Assembly: GCA_947489445.1 (NCBI GenBank) | Contig: CANLDN010000004.1 | Span: 62,001-126,000, forward strand | Source of the DNA: an uncultured Paracoccaceae bacterium | Lineage (GTDB): Bacteria > Pseudomonadota > Alphaproteobacteria > Rhodobacterales > Rhodobacteraceae | Direction: 5' to 3' | Length of the DNA stretch: 64,000 nt | Shown: in pieces, positions 1-8,812 of the stretch | How positions within the stretch are numbered: position 1 is the stretch's first letter | Layout of the letters: every line of letters begins with the position of its first letter | Notes under the pieces: model-generated | Database searches by the model: none | What the model was told of the DNA's origin: nothing | Seen by the model: only the letters and a program-made list of their open reading frames with translations | Program-made: the position numbers and the translations under genes

Positions 1-774
1 GGCGAGACCTTCGATATTCATGGCGGCGGCAATGATTTGCAGTTCCCGCATCATGAAAATGAGATTGCTCAGTCCGCATGTGCGCATCCGGCAGGGGAGT
101 TTGCACGCTATTGGCTGCATAACGAAATGCTGCAGGTTGAGGGCAAGAAGATGTCCAAGTCCTTGGGCAATTTCTTTACCGTGCGTGATTTATTGGATCA
201 GGGGATACCCGGCGAAGTGATCCGAATGGTGATGCTGGGTACGCATTACGGCAAGTGCATGGACTGGACCGAAACCCGCCGTGCTGAGGCGGACGCCACA
301 CTGCGCAAATGGTACGGCATCCTGCATGGGCACGGGTTTGGCCCTGATCTGATTGCGGCGTTGCAAACTAACGGTCAGTGGGAACCGGATGCGGAATTCA
401 TTGGTGTCCTTGCGAATGATCTGAACACATCTGGCGCCTTGGCCCGGTTGCATGTGCTGGCCAAGGGCAAGACGCCCGCTGCATTGGCCGGGTTCGCCCA
501 TGGGATGGAAATGCTTGGCTTGGTGACTGACTGGGCTGCGATCCCGATGTTTGATGGCGGCGAGGCGGGGCCAGACATGACACCGGCTGTTGCCGCGCGG
601 GTCGATGCATTGCTGGCGGAACGTGCGACGGCGCGTGCGGCCAAGGATTGGGCCCGTGCTGATGAGGTCCGTGCTGTTTTGAATGCCGCTGGCGTGCAGG
701 TCACGGATGTCGGCGGGCAGGCGACATGGGTGCCGGGGCCGGATTTTGATGCGGCCAAGCTGGGTGATTTGTGA
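1..774 (+). CDS. cysS: Cysteinyl-tRNA synthetase, C-terminal part (5' end outside window)
   Basis: This is the C-terminal part of the class I enzyme that charges tRNA-Cys with cysteine in the cytoplasm. The frame is open from base 1 and begins inside the conserved block [18 protein letters not shown], which follows the Rossmann-fold core. The KMSKS signature that closes over ATP lies at 148-162 ([10 protein letters not shown]), followed by the helical anticodon-binding region. The N-terminal HIGH motif and the first zinc ligands lie before the window. Its TGA stop (772-774) overlaps the next start by one base, so it heads or belongs to a tightly coupled operon with cimA. Identity is certain; only the missing N-terminus limits the annotation. 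Confidence 0.97.
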   Translation, partial: GETFDIHGGGNDLQFPHHENEIAQSACAHPAGEFARYWLHNEMLQVEGKKMSKSLGNFFTVRDLLDQGIPGEVIRMVMLGTHYGKCMDWTETRRAEADATLRKWYGILHGHGFGPDLIAALQTNGQWEPDAEFIGVLANDLNTSGALARLHVLAKGKTPAALAGFAHGMEMLGLVTDWAAIPMFDGGEAGPDMTPAVAARVDALLAERATARAAKDWARADEVRAVLNAAGVQVTDVGGQATWVPGPDFDAAKLGDL

Positions 775-2393
775 TGTCGAAGGAACGTTTGTCCCTCTTT
801 GATACAACCTTGCGTGATGGCGCCCAAACACAGGGCGTGCAGTTTTCGGCGGAAGAAAAACATCAGATTGCGGCTGTGTTGGATACGCTGGGTCTTGATT
901 ACATCGAGGGTGGTTGGCCTGGCGCGAACCCCACGGATACCGCCTTTTTTGCTGATCCGCCGAAGACCAGTGCCACGTTTACCGCCTTTGGTATGACCAA
1001 GCGCGCAGGCCGCTCGGCTGAGAATGACGATGTGCTGGCGGCGGTGATGAATGCGGGCACTTCGGCGGTGTGTTTGGTGGGTAAGGCGCATGATTTTCAT
1101 GTGACAACGGCGCTTGGCATCACATTGGAAGAAAACACACAGAACGTGGCGGCCAGCTTTGCCCATATCACAGCGGCGGGTCGCGAAGGGCTGTTTGACG
1201 CGGAACATTTCTTTGATGGCTACAAGGCAAACCCGGATTATGCGCTGGAGGCTGTGCATGCCGCATATGAGGCCGGTGCCCGCTGGATTGTCCTGTGCGA
1301 CACCAATGGCGGCACATTGCCCGATGAGATTTCGACCATTGTCAAAGCCGTCATTGCCAGTGGTATTCCGGGTGATCATGTTGCGATCCATACGCATAAC
1401 GATACCGAAAATGCGGTTGCGGGGTCGCTGGCGGCCATCATGGCCGGTGCCCGTCAGGTGCAGGGTACGCTGAATGGTTTGGGTGAACGTTGTGGCAACG
1501 CCAACTTGACGACGCTGATCCCGACGCTTTTGTTGAAGGAACCCTATGCCAGCATGTTTGAAACGGGCGTATCGCTAGAGGCGCTGAAGGGACTGCGCCG
1601 GGCGTCGCGGCTGCTTGACGATATCCTGAACAGGGTGCCAGCCAAACAAGCGCCTTATGTTGGTGCCTCTGCCTTTGCGCATAAATCGGGCCTGCATGCA
1701 TCCGCGATTGCCAAGGACCCCAGCACCTACGAGCATGTTGATCCGGCATCAGTGGGAAATACTCGCATTGTGCCCATGTCCAATCAAGCTGGCCAGTCAA
1801 ACTTGCGTGCCCGTCTGGCAGAGGCTGGGCTGGAGGTCGCGCCAGATAATCCCGCGCTTGCCCGCATTGTCGAACGGATCAAGGAAAAGGAGGCACAGGG
1901 GTTTTCCTATGACACTGCACAGGCGAGTTTTGAGCTTTTGGCCCGCGAGGAGCTGGGAACGCTGCCGGAGTTTTTCGAGGTAAAGCGCTACCGCGTCACC
2001 GTGGAGCGGCGCAAGAACAAGCACAATAAGATGGTGTCCCTGTCCGAGGCGGTTGTTGTCACCAAGGTGAATGGTCAGAAGGTTTTGAATGTCAGCGAAA
2101 GCCTTGGCCCCGATGGGTCGGATCGCGGTCCGGTCAACGCGCTTTCGCGGGCCCTATCAAAGGATCTGGGTCCTTATCAGGATATGATTGATGATATGCG
2201 CCTGGTGGACTTCAAAGTGCGTATCACCAATGGCGGCACCGAGGCTGTAACCCGTGTTATTATCGACAGTGAAGACGGGCAGGGGCGGCGCTGGTCAACG
2301 GTTGGTGTCAGTGCCAACATCGTTGATGCGTCATTCGGTGCGCTGGTGGATGCCATCAATTGGAAGCTGATCCGTGATGGGGCGATCGTGTGA
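774..2393 (+). CDS. cimA: (R)-citramalate synthase (LeuA/HMGL family)
   Basis: The predicted enzyme condenses pyruvate and acetyl-CoA to (R)-citramalate, a threonine-independent entry to isoleucine. The N-terminal TIM barrel opens with DTTLRDGAQ (about residues 9-17). It carries the metal-binding HTHND at residues 206-210 and the block GTLNGLGERCGNANL soon after. The C-terminal third looks like the LeuA regulatory (allosteric) domain, and at about 539 residues it is the usual length for the long CimA class. I chose ATG 774, which overlaps the cysS stop as TGATG; GTG 771 is the alternative. 2-isopropylmalate synthase is the main competing call, but the overall length and the GAQTQGVQFS opening favour citramalate synthase. 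Confidence 0.88.
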   Translation: MSKERLSLFDTTLRDGAQTQGVQFSAEEKHQIAAVLDTLGLDYIEGGWPGANPTDTAFFADPPKTSATFTAFGMTKRAGRSAENDDVLAAVMNAGTSAVCLVGKAHDFHVTTALGITLEENTQNVAASFAHITAAGREGLFDAEHFFDGYKANPDYALEAVHAAYEAGARWIVLCDTNGGTLPDEISTIVKAVIASGIPGDHVAIHTHNDTENAVAGSLAAIMAGARQVQGTLNGLGERCGNANLTTLIPTLLLKEPYASMFETGVSLEALKGLRRASRLLDDILNRVPAKQAPYVGASAFAHKSGLHASAIAKDPSTYEHVDPASVGNTRIVPMSNQAGQSNLRARLAEAGLEVAPDNPALARIVERIKEKEAQGFSYDTAQASFELLAREELGTLPEFFEVKRYRVTVERRKNKHNKMVSLSEAVVVTKVNGQKVLNVSESLGPDGSDRGPVNALSRALSKDLGPYQDMIDDMRLVDFKVRITNGGTEAVTRVIIDSEDGQGRRWSTVGVSANIVDASFGALVDAINWKLIRDGAIV

Positions 2394-2833
2394 GGACTGT
2401 TTTGCTGGTCGCTTCGCTGTTGATTGGTTGTGACACAACACCTGATCCAGAGCCGGGTGACGGGTTGCCATATGTTACTGTCAGCTCAGGTGGATCCATT
2501 TTTGGCGCACAGGCCATGACGATCTTTGCGAATGACACAGCCCTGTACAGCGGTCACGATGGCACGCCTGATGGGGTGTGGTCGGCGACAGAGACATTAC
2601 CTGATGGCACCTATGCCGAAACACGCCGGATCGCCTTGCAGCAGATCGCGCGGCTTGATCCGGGCGCTAAAACACAGGTTTGTATGGATTACGGCAGTGA
2701 CGTGATTACTGTCTGGGACGGTCCGGATAAAGTGATGGAGGCGCGCATGTCCTGCCCCAACGCGGATATGAAAGCCGCCCAAATCGAAGTTCAAAATCAT
2801 CGTGATTTGGTGACGGGGGCCTTGGAACAATGA
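2390..2833 (+). CDS. Putative lipoprotein, paralog of the next gene
   Basis: I do not recognise a named family. The 147-residue product starts with a short hydrophobic leader ending in a lipobox (LLIG-C14), so it should be a lipid-anchored envelope protein. It starts at GTG 2390, overlapping the cimA stop, and its own TGA overlaps the next ATG. The mature part shares the order YVTVSS, TIFAND and LPDGTYAE with the following gene, which makes the two a tandem pair. Two later cysteines (in QVCMDYG and MSCPNAD) match the spacing pattern of the partner and could form a disulfide. Function is unknown; the operon position gives no direct clue. Confidence 0.7.
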   Translation: MRTVLLVASLLIGCDTTPDPEPGDGLPYVTVSSGGSIFGAQAMTIFANDTALYSGHDGTPDGVWSATETLPDGTYAETRRIALQQIARLDPGAKTQVCMDYGSDVITVWDGPDKVMEARMSCPNADMKAAQIEVQNHRDLVTGALEQ

Positions 2834-3312
2834 GGTTTGATGGCCTCTTGATGCGAGCGGGATTGATCGGCAACGGGTGCGCAAGGGCGTTACCTGTCGT
2901 CATACTGCTGGCGGGGTGTTCAACCGGACCATTGGTGCCCGAGGGCACGGATTATGTCAGGATATCATCCGTTGACCCGTTCCTGGGCCGTAGTTCCGAT
3001 ACTATTTTTGCCAATGACAGGTTGAAGCGTGAGACACCAAACGCCGGTACCACAGATGTTCGCGTCAGTTGGGCTGTGCTGCCTGATGGCACCTACGCAC
3101 AGGCCCGCGCGATTGTTGAGCGCGATATGCCGCGAGTGACCGCGCGAGATTTTAATCTTTGTCCGACGGATGCCAGTATTCAAAGCATCAGTGTCAACCC
3201 GCCTGTGGCAGGCATTGATACTGTCAGCAAAGGGTGCGCGCCAAACGGGTTTGATCTTCTGTCGCGTGAACTCATGACTTTAATGCCACCTTGGCGTCAG
3301 GGTGATGCATGA
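2830..3312 (+). CDS. Putative lipoprotein, paralog of the preceding gene
   Basis: This 160-residue protein has a hydrophobic segment ending in the lipobox LLAG-C30, suggesting export and lipidation. The first ATG (2830) overlaps the previous stop as ATGA but gives a long n-region; ATG 2851 would give a more typical signal peptide. The mature part repeats landmarks of its neighbour: YVRISS, TIFAND and LPDGTYAQ, then a cysteine pair (NLCPTDAS and KGCAPNG). The two genes therefore look like an old duplication with strong divergence. Nothing in the sequence indicates a ligand or enzyme activity. Confidence 0.7.
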   Translation: MRFDGLLMRAGLIGNGCARALPVVILLAGCSTGPLVPEGTDYVRISSVDPFLGRSSDTIFANDRLKRETPNAGTTDVRVSWAVLPDGTYAQARAIVERDMPRVTARDFNLCPTDASIQSISVNPPVAGIDTVSKGCAPNGFDLLSRELMTLMPPWRQGDA

Positions 3313-4076
3313 GCTTTGACGCCTGCGCTGCACTTGTCGAACGCGCCGATCCGGAGCGGTTTCGCGCGGCGATGGCAGCCCCTGTTGAAGCCCGTCGGGT
3401 GTTGTTTCCGCTTTATGCCTTCAATGTTGAGGTCGCCCGCGCCCCTTGGGTCACCGAGGAGCCGATGATCGCCGAGATGCGATTGCAGTGGTGGCGTGAC
3501 GCGCTAGAAGAGATAGCGGCTGGCGGCACCCCCCGCAGGCATGAGGTTGTGGATGAGTTGGCCACTGTTCTGGATCCGAAGGGGGCCAAGTTGCTGGATG
3601 GTCTGGTCGCGGCGCGCCGGTGGGATGTTTACAAGGATGTCTTTGAGGATGAGAGCCATTTTGACGCCTATATTGATGCGACCTCTGGCCATTTGATGTG
3701 GACGGCGGCCCGCCTGTTGGGAATCGCAGACGAGAAGGTGGTCCGTGATTTTGCCTATGGGGTGGGTGTTGCGAACCTGTTTCGTGCGATCCCTGATTTG
3801 GAAGAGCGGAGCCGAAAGCCGCTGCTGGATGGAAGTGAAGATGCGGTCCGTGCGCTGGCCAAGCAAGCGCAAGCCCGGCTTGTGGCTGCGAGTGGTCAGC
3901 GAAAAGCAGTGTCACGCAATGCGATGTTTGCGCTGTATTCAGGGTATCTGGGGCGTCCTGTTTTGCGGCAGGCGGTGACTGATCCGGGTAAGGTTGGCCG
4001 CGGCGCACTGGGCTTGCCCCCGCTGGCGGAGCGGGTGCGGTTCGTGCATATTGCCCTGCGTGGTTGGTGGGTTTAA
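3309..4076 (+). CDS. Squalene/phytoene synthase-family protein, probably non-catalytic (NDUFAF6-like)
   Basis: The fold is recognised from the blocks PLYAFNVEVARAPWVT, MRLQWWRDAL and GVANLFRAIPDLEERSRKPL, which sit where prenyl synthases keep their active-site helices. Both Asp-rich motifs that bind prenyl diphosphate magnesium are missing: the first is NVEVARA and the second RAIPDLEE, where catalytic members have DxxxD. That pattern fits the NDUFAF6-like branch, linked in mitochondria to complex I assembly, better than a squalene or phytoene synthase. The gene overlaps the previous stop as ATGA and ends the operon. No carotenoid or hopanoid genes are nearby. The exact role is inferred only. 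Confidence 0.75.
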   Translation: MSFDACAALVERADPERFRAAMAAPVEARRVLFPLYAFNVEVARAPWVTEEPMIAEMRLQWWRDALEEIAAGGTPRRHEVVDELATVLDPKGAKLLDGLVAARRWDVYKDVFEDESHFDAYIDATSGHLMWTAARLLGIADEKVVRDFAYGVGVANLFRAIPDLEERSRKPLLDGSEDAVRALAKQAQARLVAASGQRKAVSRNAMFALYSGYLGRPVLRQAVTDPGKVGRGALGLPPLAERVRFVHIALRGWWV

Positions 4077-4213
4077 TCGCTAGCCTGAACGCCTTGTATT
4101 GGACTAGTCAAACGAGCTTGAACCAAGATTGGCAGGAACCGCCCGATATCCCATTTCTGAGATATCTTTGATGAGGCGATCCGCGTTTTTCATCTTCTAT
4201 CCAAAGCGTTCAT

Positions 4214-5428
4214 TTACACAGCGACCTTTGGTTGCCTCACCAGCCAGATCAGCGAACCCCCTGCCAGTACGAGAAACGGGATCATCGCGAGGTTCACTGC
4301 ACTCCAGCCTTCCACCGCAGACCCGCCGGAGCAGTTCATCAGGCCGCCGGAGGCCAGTGATGCGACCGTCACCATCCCGAAGACGATCATGTCGTTCATG
4401 CCTTGTACAACGCCCCGCTCCTCAGGCCGATGCGCCCCAGCGAGCATAGTCGTCGCCCCGATGAAGCCGAAGTTCCAGCCAAGCCCGAGCAGGATGAGGG
4501 CGGCAAAAAAGTTGGTGAGTTCGACCCCGGAAAGTGCGACTATCCCGGCGGCGGCCAAAAGGGCAAGCCCCGCTGACATGATCCTTTCCACCCCAAATCG
4601 CGCGATCAGGTGACCGGTGAAGAATGAAGGGGCGAACATAGCCAGTACGTGGGCTGATACGATGTCATTGGCGTTGTTGGTGGTGAACCCGCAACCGACA
4701 ACAGCCAGTGGTGTTGACGTCATCACGAGGTTCATGAGCGCATAAGAGACCATGCCAACGATAATGGCGACCATGATGCGTGGGTCGCGTAAGAGTTCGC
4801 CGCGTGTGCGGCCTTTGACGGTCGTTGTTTTTGGTTCTGACTTGGTACCTTTTGGCAGGTCAAGCCAGAGGAACAGCAACATGCCGACAAGGTTCAGTGC
4901 TGCGACTGCCAGATAGGTCCCCAAGAAAGGCACGACGAAGGCGTCCTGCACCAGCTTGTTGAGTTGCGGCCCTACAATCGCAGAAAGCAGTCCGCCCGCC
5001 ATGACGTATGAGATCGCCTTGGGCCGGAAAGCCTCAGACGCTGTATCGGTCGCCGCGAACCGGTAAAAGCCTTGCGCCGACATGTAGATGCCAGTCAGAT
5101 AGGACCCGGCCAGCAATGTAAAAAACGAGCTGGTATAGAGCCCGTAAGCTGAGATCAGCGCGCCCATGGCCCCGGCAAAGGCACCCAGAAAGAAGCCGAA
5201 TCGACGTCCGTTGCGCTGCATCAGTGGGCTTAGCCACGGTGCGGTTGTCATCGATCCAAAGACAATGAAGGAAATGGGTAATGTCGCAAGGCACGGGTTG
5301 CTGGCCAATTGCCCGCCCGCCAGCCCGCCGATCACGAAGATCATCGGCATTTGCGCGCCAAGGATGGCCTGCGCCAGAACCAGAACGGTTACATTGCGCC
5401 GCGCGCGGATATCATTCACTTCGTTCAT
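4214..5428 (-). CDS. MFS transporter, substrate unknown
   Basis: A 404-residue integral membrane protein with about twelve hydrophobic segments in two halves and a charged central loop (around LPKGTKSEPKTTTVKGRTRG), the usual architecture of the major facilitator superfamily. I chose ATG 5428 (MNEVNDIRARRNVTV) because the longer frame runs on into Arg-rich, non-membrane sequence that reaches the neighbouring cobB gene. It lies 41 nt downstream of cobB on the same strand, so co-transcription with the cobalamin genes is possible, but a role in cobalt or corrinoid transport is not shown by the sequence. Converges with the preceding operon. Confidence 0.85.
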   Translation of the reverse strand: MNEVNDIRARRNVTVLVLAQAILGAQMPMIFVIGGLAGGQLASNPCLATLPISFIVFGSMTTAPWLSPLMQRNGRRFGFFLGAFAGAMGALISAYGLYTSSFFTLLAGSYLTGIYMSAQGFYRFAATDTASEAFRPKAISYVMAGGLLSAIVGPQLNKLVQDAFVVPFLGTYLAVAALNLVGMLLFLWLDLPKGTKSEPKTTTVKGRTRGELLRDPRIMVAIIVGMVSYALMNLVMTSTPLAVVGCGFTTNNANDIVSAHVLAMFAPSFFTGHLIARFGVERIMSAGLALLAAAGIVALSGVELTNFFAALILLGLGWNFGFIGATTMLAGAHRPEERGVVQGMNDMIVFGMVTVASLASGGLMNCSGGSAVEGWSAVNLAMIPFLVLAGGSLIWLVRQPKVAV

Positions 5429-5469
5429 CAGGCATCGGTACGCCTGCCATAAGAGCTTGGCAATGCCCT

Positions 5470-6738
5470 CTAGGCGACGTCGATGATATGTGCAAACGAC
5501 CCCGAGACCCGGCCTTCGACTAACCCCATGGGACGTAAGGCATTTCCCTCGGCGTCGCATGCGTCAAAAAGCGGCTTGCCGTCGGCGCGCAACGTCGTTG
5601 CATAGTGGAACTCGTGCCCCTTGAGGGTCGCTTGTGGCATGGGGCTGAGACGTCGCAAGGTTCTGTAACCCAGATGCAGCTTTCGTTTCGCGAAACTGGT
5701 TTCTAATCCCAACAGGCCAGCCATTTTGTGCCGCATTCCATCTGCGTCTATCAAGGCTTCGCCCAACACCATGTATCCACCACATTCACCGTAAATATCC
5801 GTTGTTTGCGCGGCAGCCCGCAAGCTTTCCATGAATGTGCCTGCACCCGCCAGACGCTTGGCATGCAGTTCGGGATAGCCACCGGGCAGAAAAACCCTGT
5901 CCGCATCCGGGACAGGTTCATCGGCGAGGGGTGAGAAAGGAAGGATCTTGGCACCCGCATGGTCCCAGAGTGCCAGATCATGTGCATAGGTGAATGCAAA
6001 GGCCGCATCGCGGGCAATGGCAATCCTCTGTCCCTGCAGGGTATTGGGTTTTTCACTACCAAACAGGGGCAACCCGGTGACAGGTTTTTTCAGCGCAGTC
6101 AGGGCCTTAAGGTCGATATGTTTGTTGATTATGTCGGCTGCCGCATCAAGGAAGGGCTCCAGATCAGCCATCTCACCAGCCTGGACCAATCCCAAGTGCC
6201 GCGAAGGCCGGTCGAGTTGTGCGTCGCGTGGTACAGCGCCAAAGACTGGAATGCCGGTCGCGGCCAATGCTGCTCTTAGCATTTTCTCGTGCCGATCTGA
6301 TCCTACCCGGTTTAGAATGACTCCGGCGACACGAACGTCGGGGTCGTGGGTTGCGAAACCTTTGACCAATGGTGCAATGGATTGCGCCATGGCCCCTGCG
6401 TCAACGACCAGAACAATCGGCAGATCCAGAATGCGGGCCAGATCGGCGGTGGCCCCTTTTCCCTCCGGTGGCGCCCCATCAAACAATCCCATGGCCCCTT
6501 CGACAATCAGTGGCGTGGGGCCAGCAGCAAGCGAAACGATGCGCTGCTCATCCATTGCCCATGCATCAAGGTTATAACATGGGTGGCCGCAAGCGGCTTC
6601 GTGGAAGCGTGGGTCGATATAGTCAGGGCCAGATTTGGCGGCGCGGATCGGCATCGTCCCGCTGAGCGCGCGCAAGAGGCCAAGTGTGATCGTGGTTTTA
6701 CCGCTGCCCGATGCGGGGGCGGCAATGATGAAGCTCAT
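5470..6738 (-). CDS. cobB: Cobyrinic (or hydrogenobyrinic) acid a,c-diamide synthase
   Basis: Glutamine-dependent amidase of corrin-ring synthesis that converts two side-chain carboxylates to amides at the cost of ATP. The N-terminal P-loop domain shows IIAAPASGSGKTTITLGLLRA near residue 4 and the block AKSGPDYIDPRFHEAACG. The C-terminal class I glutamine amidotransferase domain has its nucleophile Cys in YGECGGYMVLG. I prefer ATG 6738 by comparison with the family; a TTG at 6786 would add 16 residues and sits only 21 nt after the cobA stop, but neither has a convincing ribosome site. It forms an operon with cobA and ends in TAG. Confidence 0.93.
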   Translation of the reverse strand: MSFIIAAPASGSGKTTITLGLLRALSGTMPIRAAKSGPDYIDPRFHEAACGHPCYNLDAWAMDEQRIVSLAAGPTPLIVEGAMGLFDGAPPEGKGATADLARILDLPIVLVVDAGAMAQSIAPLVKGFATHDPDVRVAGVILNRVGSDRHEKMLRAALAATGIPVFGAVPRDAQLDRPSRHLGLVQAGEMADLEPFLDAAADIINKHIDLKALTALKKPVTGLPLFGSEKPNTLQGQRIAIARDAAFAFTYAHDLALWDHAGAKILPFSPLADEPVPDADRVFLPGGYPELHAKRLAGAGTFMESLRAAAQTTDIYGECGGYMVLGEALIDADGMRHKMAGLLGLETSFAKRKLHLGYRTLRRLSPMPQATLKGHEFHYATTLRADGKPLFDACDAEGNALRPMGLVEGRVSGSFAHIIDVA

Positions 6739-6807
6739 GGATGAGGGAGGCGTGAGAATGCCTCCGGCGGAAGTTTGATTGGACAAAGAAAGATGTGGGG
6801 CATGATT

Positions 6808-7659
6808 TCAGGCGGATTCGGCCGGGCGGCCACGTCCCAATGGGTCGAGGTTGCGCGGGGCCTCGCCTGCGGCTTGGCTTTGCCAGTCGAGGACTTGGCG
6901 CATCAGGACGGATTGTCCGACGCAAATGATTGCTGGTGGTTCGAGGCCTGCTGTGGCGATGTCTTCGACGATGGTGCCAAGGGTGGTTTCCAAGACCTGT
7001 TGATCTGCTGTTGTGGCGGTCGTGACCACGGCGACAGGTTCGCCCCGGCCACGCCCGGCGGCGATCAGTTTGGCGCTGATCTGGGCGATGTGCTTCATGC
7101 CCATATAGATGACGATGACCTGAGAGCCACGTGAGATACTGGTCCAATCAAGCGAGCCGGGTGTATTGCCGGATTGGTCGTGCCCGGTCACGAAGGTCAC
7201 AGATTGATTTACATCCCGGTGGGTGACGGGGATGCCCGCATAGGCCAAGCCGCCAATGCCCGCGCTGATGCCGGGGATGATCCGGATTGGTACGCCGTGT
7301 TGTACGAGTGTCTGTGCCTCTTCCCCGCCGCGTCCGAACACAAACGGGTCCCCGCCTTTGAGCCGGAGCACTTTTTGACCTGCGCGGGCGAGATCGACGA
7401 GCCGGAGCGAGATATCCCGTTGTTTGGCCGAGGGTTTGCCGCCCCGCTTGCCTGCATAGATATGTTCGGCCTGTGGTGCCCAGTCGAGGATCTGTTCCTG
7501 CACCAGCGCGTCATAGATCACCACGTCCGCCTGGCGCAGCGCATTGGCCGCGTGCAGCGTTAACAGGCCTGGATCGCCGGGACCGGCCCCGCAAAGCCAG
7601 ACCCAGCCGGGCTGCATTTGTGGCCATGTGTGGCTGGGAAGGGGGATGTCACCGCTCAT
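6808..7659 (-). CDS. cobA: Uroporphyrinogen-III C-methyltransferase
   Basis: SAM-dependent enzyme that methylates uroporphyrinogen III at C2 and C7 to precorrin-2, the branch point to cobalamin and siroheme. The 283-residue protein has the family motifs GAGPGDPGLLTL near the N-terminus, LKGGDPFVFGRGGEE, and PGISAG with VTHRD. No CysG-type dehydrogenase/ferrochelatase domain is attached, so this is the single-domain form. Start ATG 7659 was chosen because the longer open frame runs back over the divergent cbiD start. It is divergent from cbiD with about 97 nt between the starts and upstream of cobB in one operon. Confidence 0.95.
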   Translation of the reverse strand: MSGDIPLPSHTWPQMQPGWVWLCGAGPGDPGLLTLHAANALRQADVVIYDALVQEQILDWAPQAEHIYAGKRGGKPSAKQRDISLRLVDLARAGQKVLRLKGGDPFVFGRGGEEAQTLVQHGVPIRIIPGISAGIGGLAYAGIPVTHRDVNQSVTFVTGHDQSGNTPGSLDWTSISRGSQVIVIYMGMKHIAQISAKLIAAGRGRGEPVAVVTTATTADQQVLETTLGTIVEDIATAGLEPPAIICVGQSVLMRQVLDWQSQAAGEAPRNLDPLGRGRPAESA

Positions 7660-7756
7660 GCCGTCTTTATGGCGCGGCTGGCATGGGTTGGAAAGGTGGC
7701 AAACGACGCTGAATTGTTGATTGCCGTCATGGACCGTGCTGCCTATCGTCGCGCCG

Positions 7757-8812
7757 ATGACTAGGAAACCTACAGGAGAGCTCCGCCGAGGCTGGACCAC
7801 AGGCGCATGTGCGACCGCCGCCACGAAGGCCGCGTTGATGCGGCTGTGGGGTGGTGCGTTTCCGGATGAAGTCGGAATTGTGCTGCCAAAGGGTGAGACG
7901 CCGGTGTTTCAGCTGGCTTTGGCCGAGGCGGGCGAAGGCTGGGCACAGGTCGGGATCACAAAGGATGCGGGCGACGATCCGGATGTCACCCATGGGGCGC
8001 TGATTGTCGCGAAGGTTTCAGCGTCGGATGGGGGCGTCGTCTTTAAGGCAGGCGACGGTGTGGGGACGGTGACCAAAGCAGGGCTGCCGATTGGTGTTGG
8101 GGAGCCGTCTATTAACCCCGTACCACGGCAGATGATGGAAGCCGTTGTGGCGGAAGTCGCCGCGCAATTTGATCAATCGCCTGATGTGACGATTGAGATA
8201 TCGGTGCCGGGTGGGCAGGCATTGGCGCTCAAGACTTGGAACCCGCGCCTGGGGATTGAAGGTGGGATTTCGATTTTGGGGACCACCGGCGTCGTCCGTC
8301 CGTTTAGCTGTGCAGCCTGGATTGCGTCCATTCACCGGGGGATCGATGTGGCGCGGGCGGATGGGTTGACCCATGTGGCGGGCTGTACCGGGGCGACTTC
8401 GGAGCGGGCGGTGCAAGAGCTGTACGGTCTGCCGGATCACGCTATGTTGGATATGGGTGATTTCGCGGGGGGTATGCTGAAATATCTGCGTCGCCATCCG
8501 GTTGCGCGAATTACCATTGGCGGCGGTATTGGGAAGATGACGAAATTGGCGCAGGGGGCTGTTGATTTGCATTCTGGGCGTTCGCAGGTGGATTTTGACA
8601 CGCTTGCGCAATGGGTCGGGAATACGCAGGTGCGTGACGCCAATACCGCGTTGCAGGCTTATGAAATCGCGGGTCCGCCGCTTGCAGATCACGTTGCGGT
8701 CAAGGCGCGTGCGGCGGCGGGACGCCTTTTGGATCACAATGGCCATGAGGTTGAGATCGATACGGTCGTTATTGACCGCGCCGGGACCGTTATCGCGAGG
8801 GCAGGCGGGTGA
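7757..8812 (+). CDS. cbiD: Precorrin-5B C1-methyltransferase, CbiD type
   Basis: The product methylates C1 of the corrin ring in B12 synthesis. Family landmarks are RRGWTTGACATAATKAAL near the N-terminus, a GDGVGTVTKAGL segment, the INPVPRQMM block and the C-terminal GGGIGKMTKLAQG. Start ATG 7757 (MTRKPTGELRRG) matches the family; the frame stays open back to 7721. CbiD was first defined in the anaerobic (early cobalt) route, while its neighbours are named from the aerobic route, so here it may stand in for CobF. Its TGA overlaps the cobK GTG, so the two are translationally coupled. Confidence 0.94.
   Translation: MTRKPTGELRRGWTTGACATAATKAALMRLWGGAFPDEVGIVLPKGETPVFQLALAEAGEGWAQVGITKDAGDDPDVTHGALIVAKVSASDGGVVFKAGDGVGTVTKAGLPIGVGEPSINPVPRQMMEAVVAEVAAQFDQSPDVTIEISVPGGQALALKTWNPRLGIEGGISILGTTGVVRPFSCAAWIASIHRGIDVARADGLTHVAGCTGATSERAVQELYGLPDHAMLDMGDFAGGMLKYLRRHPVARITIGGGIGKMTKLAQGAVDLHSGRSQVDFDTLAQWVGNTQVRDANTALQAYEIAGPPLADHVAVKARAAAGRLLDHNGHEVEIDTVVIDRAGTVIARAGG

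Noticed and set aside
375..1397. 340-residue open frame antisense to cysS and cimA
   Set aside because: Both sense genes are secure, and the antisense product is Cys/His/Arg-rich with no recognisable domain.
4145..4166. GATATC-N10-GATATC as a terminator between convergent genes
   Set aside because: Each arm is itself a short palindrome, there is no GC-rich stem or T tract, and the fold would be weak.
7660..7756. Cobalamin riboswitch in the divergent cobA/cbiD gap
   Set aside because: The 97-nt gap is too short for the element, and no B12-box-like sequence was seen. The same holds before the activase and the MetF-like operon.
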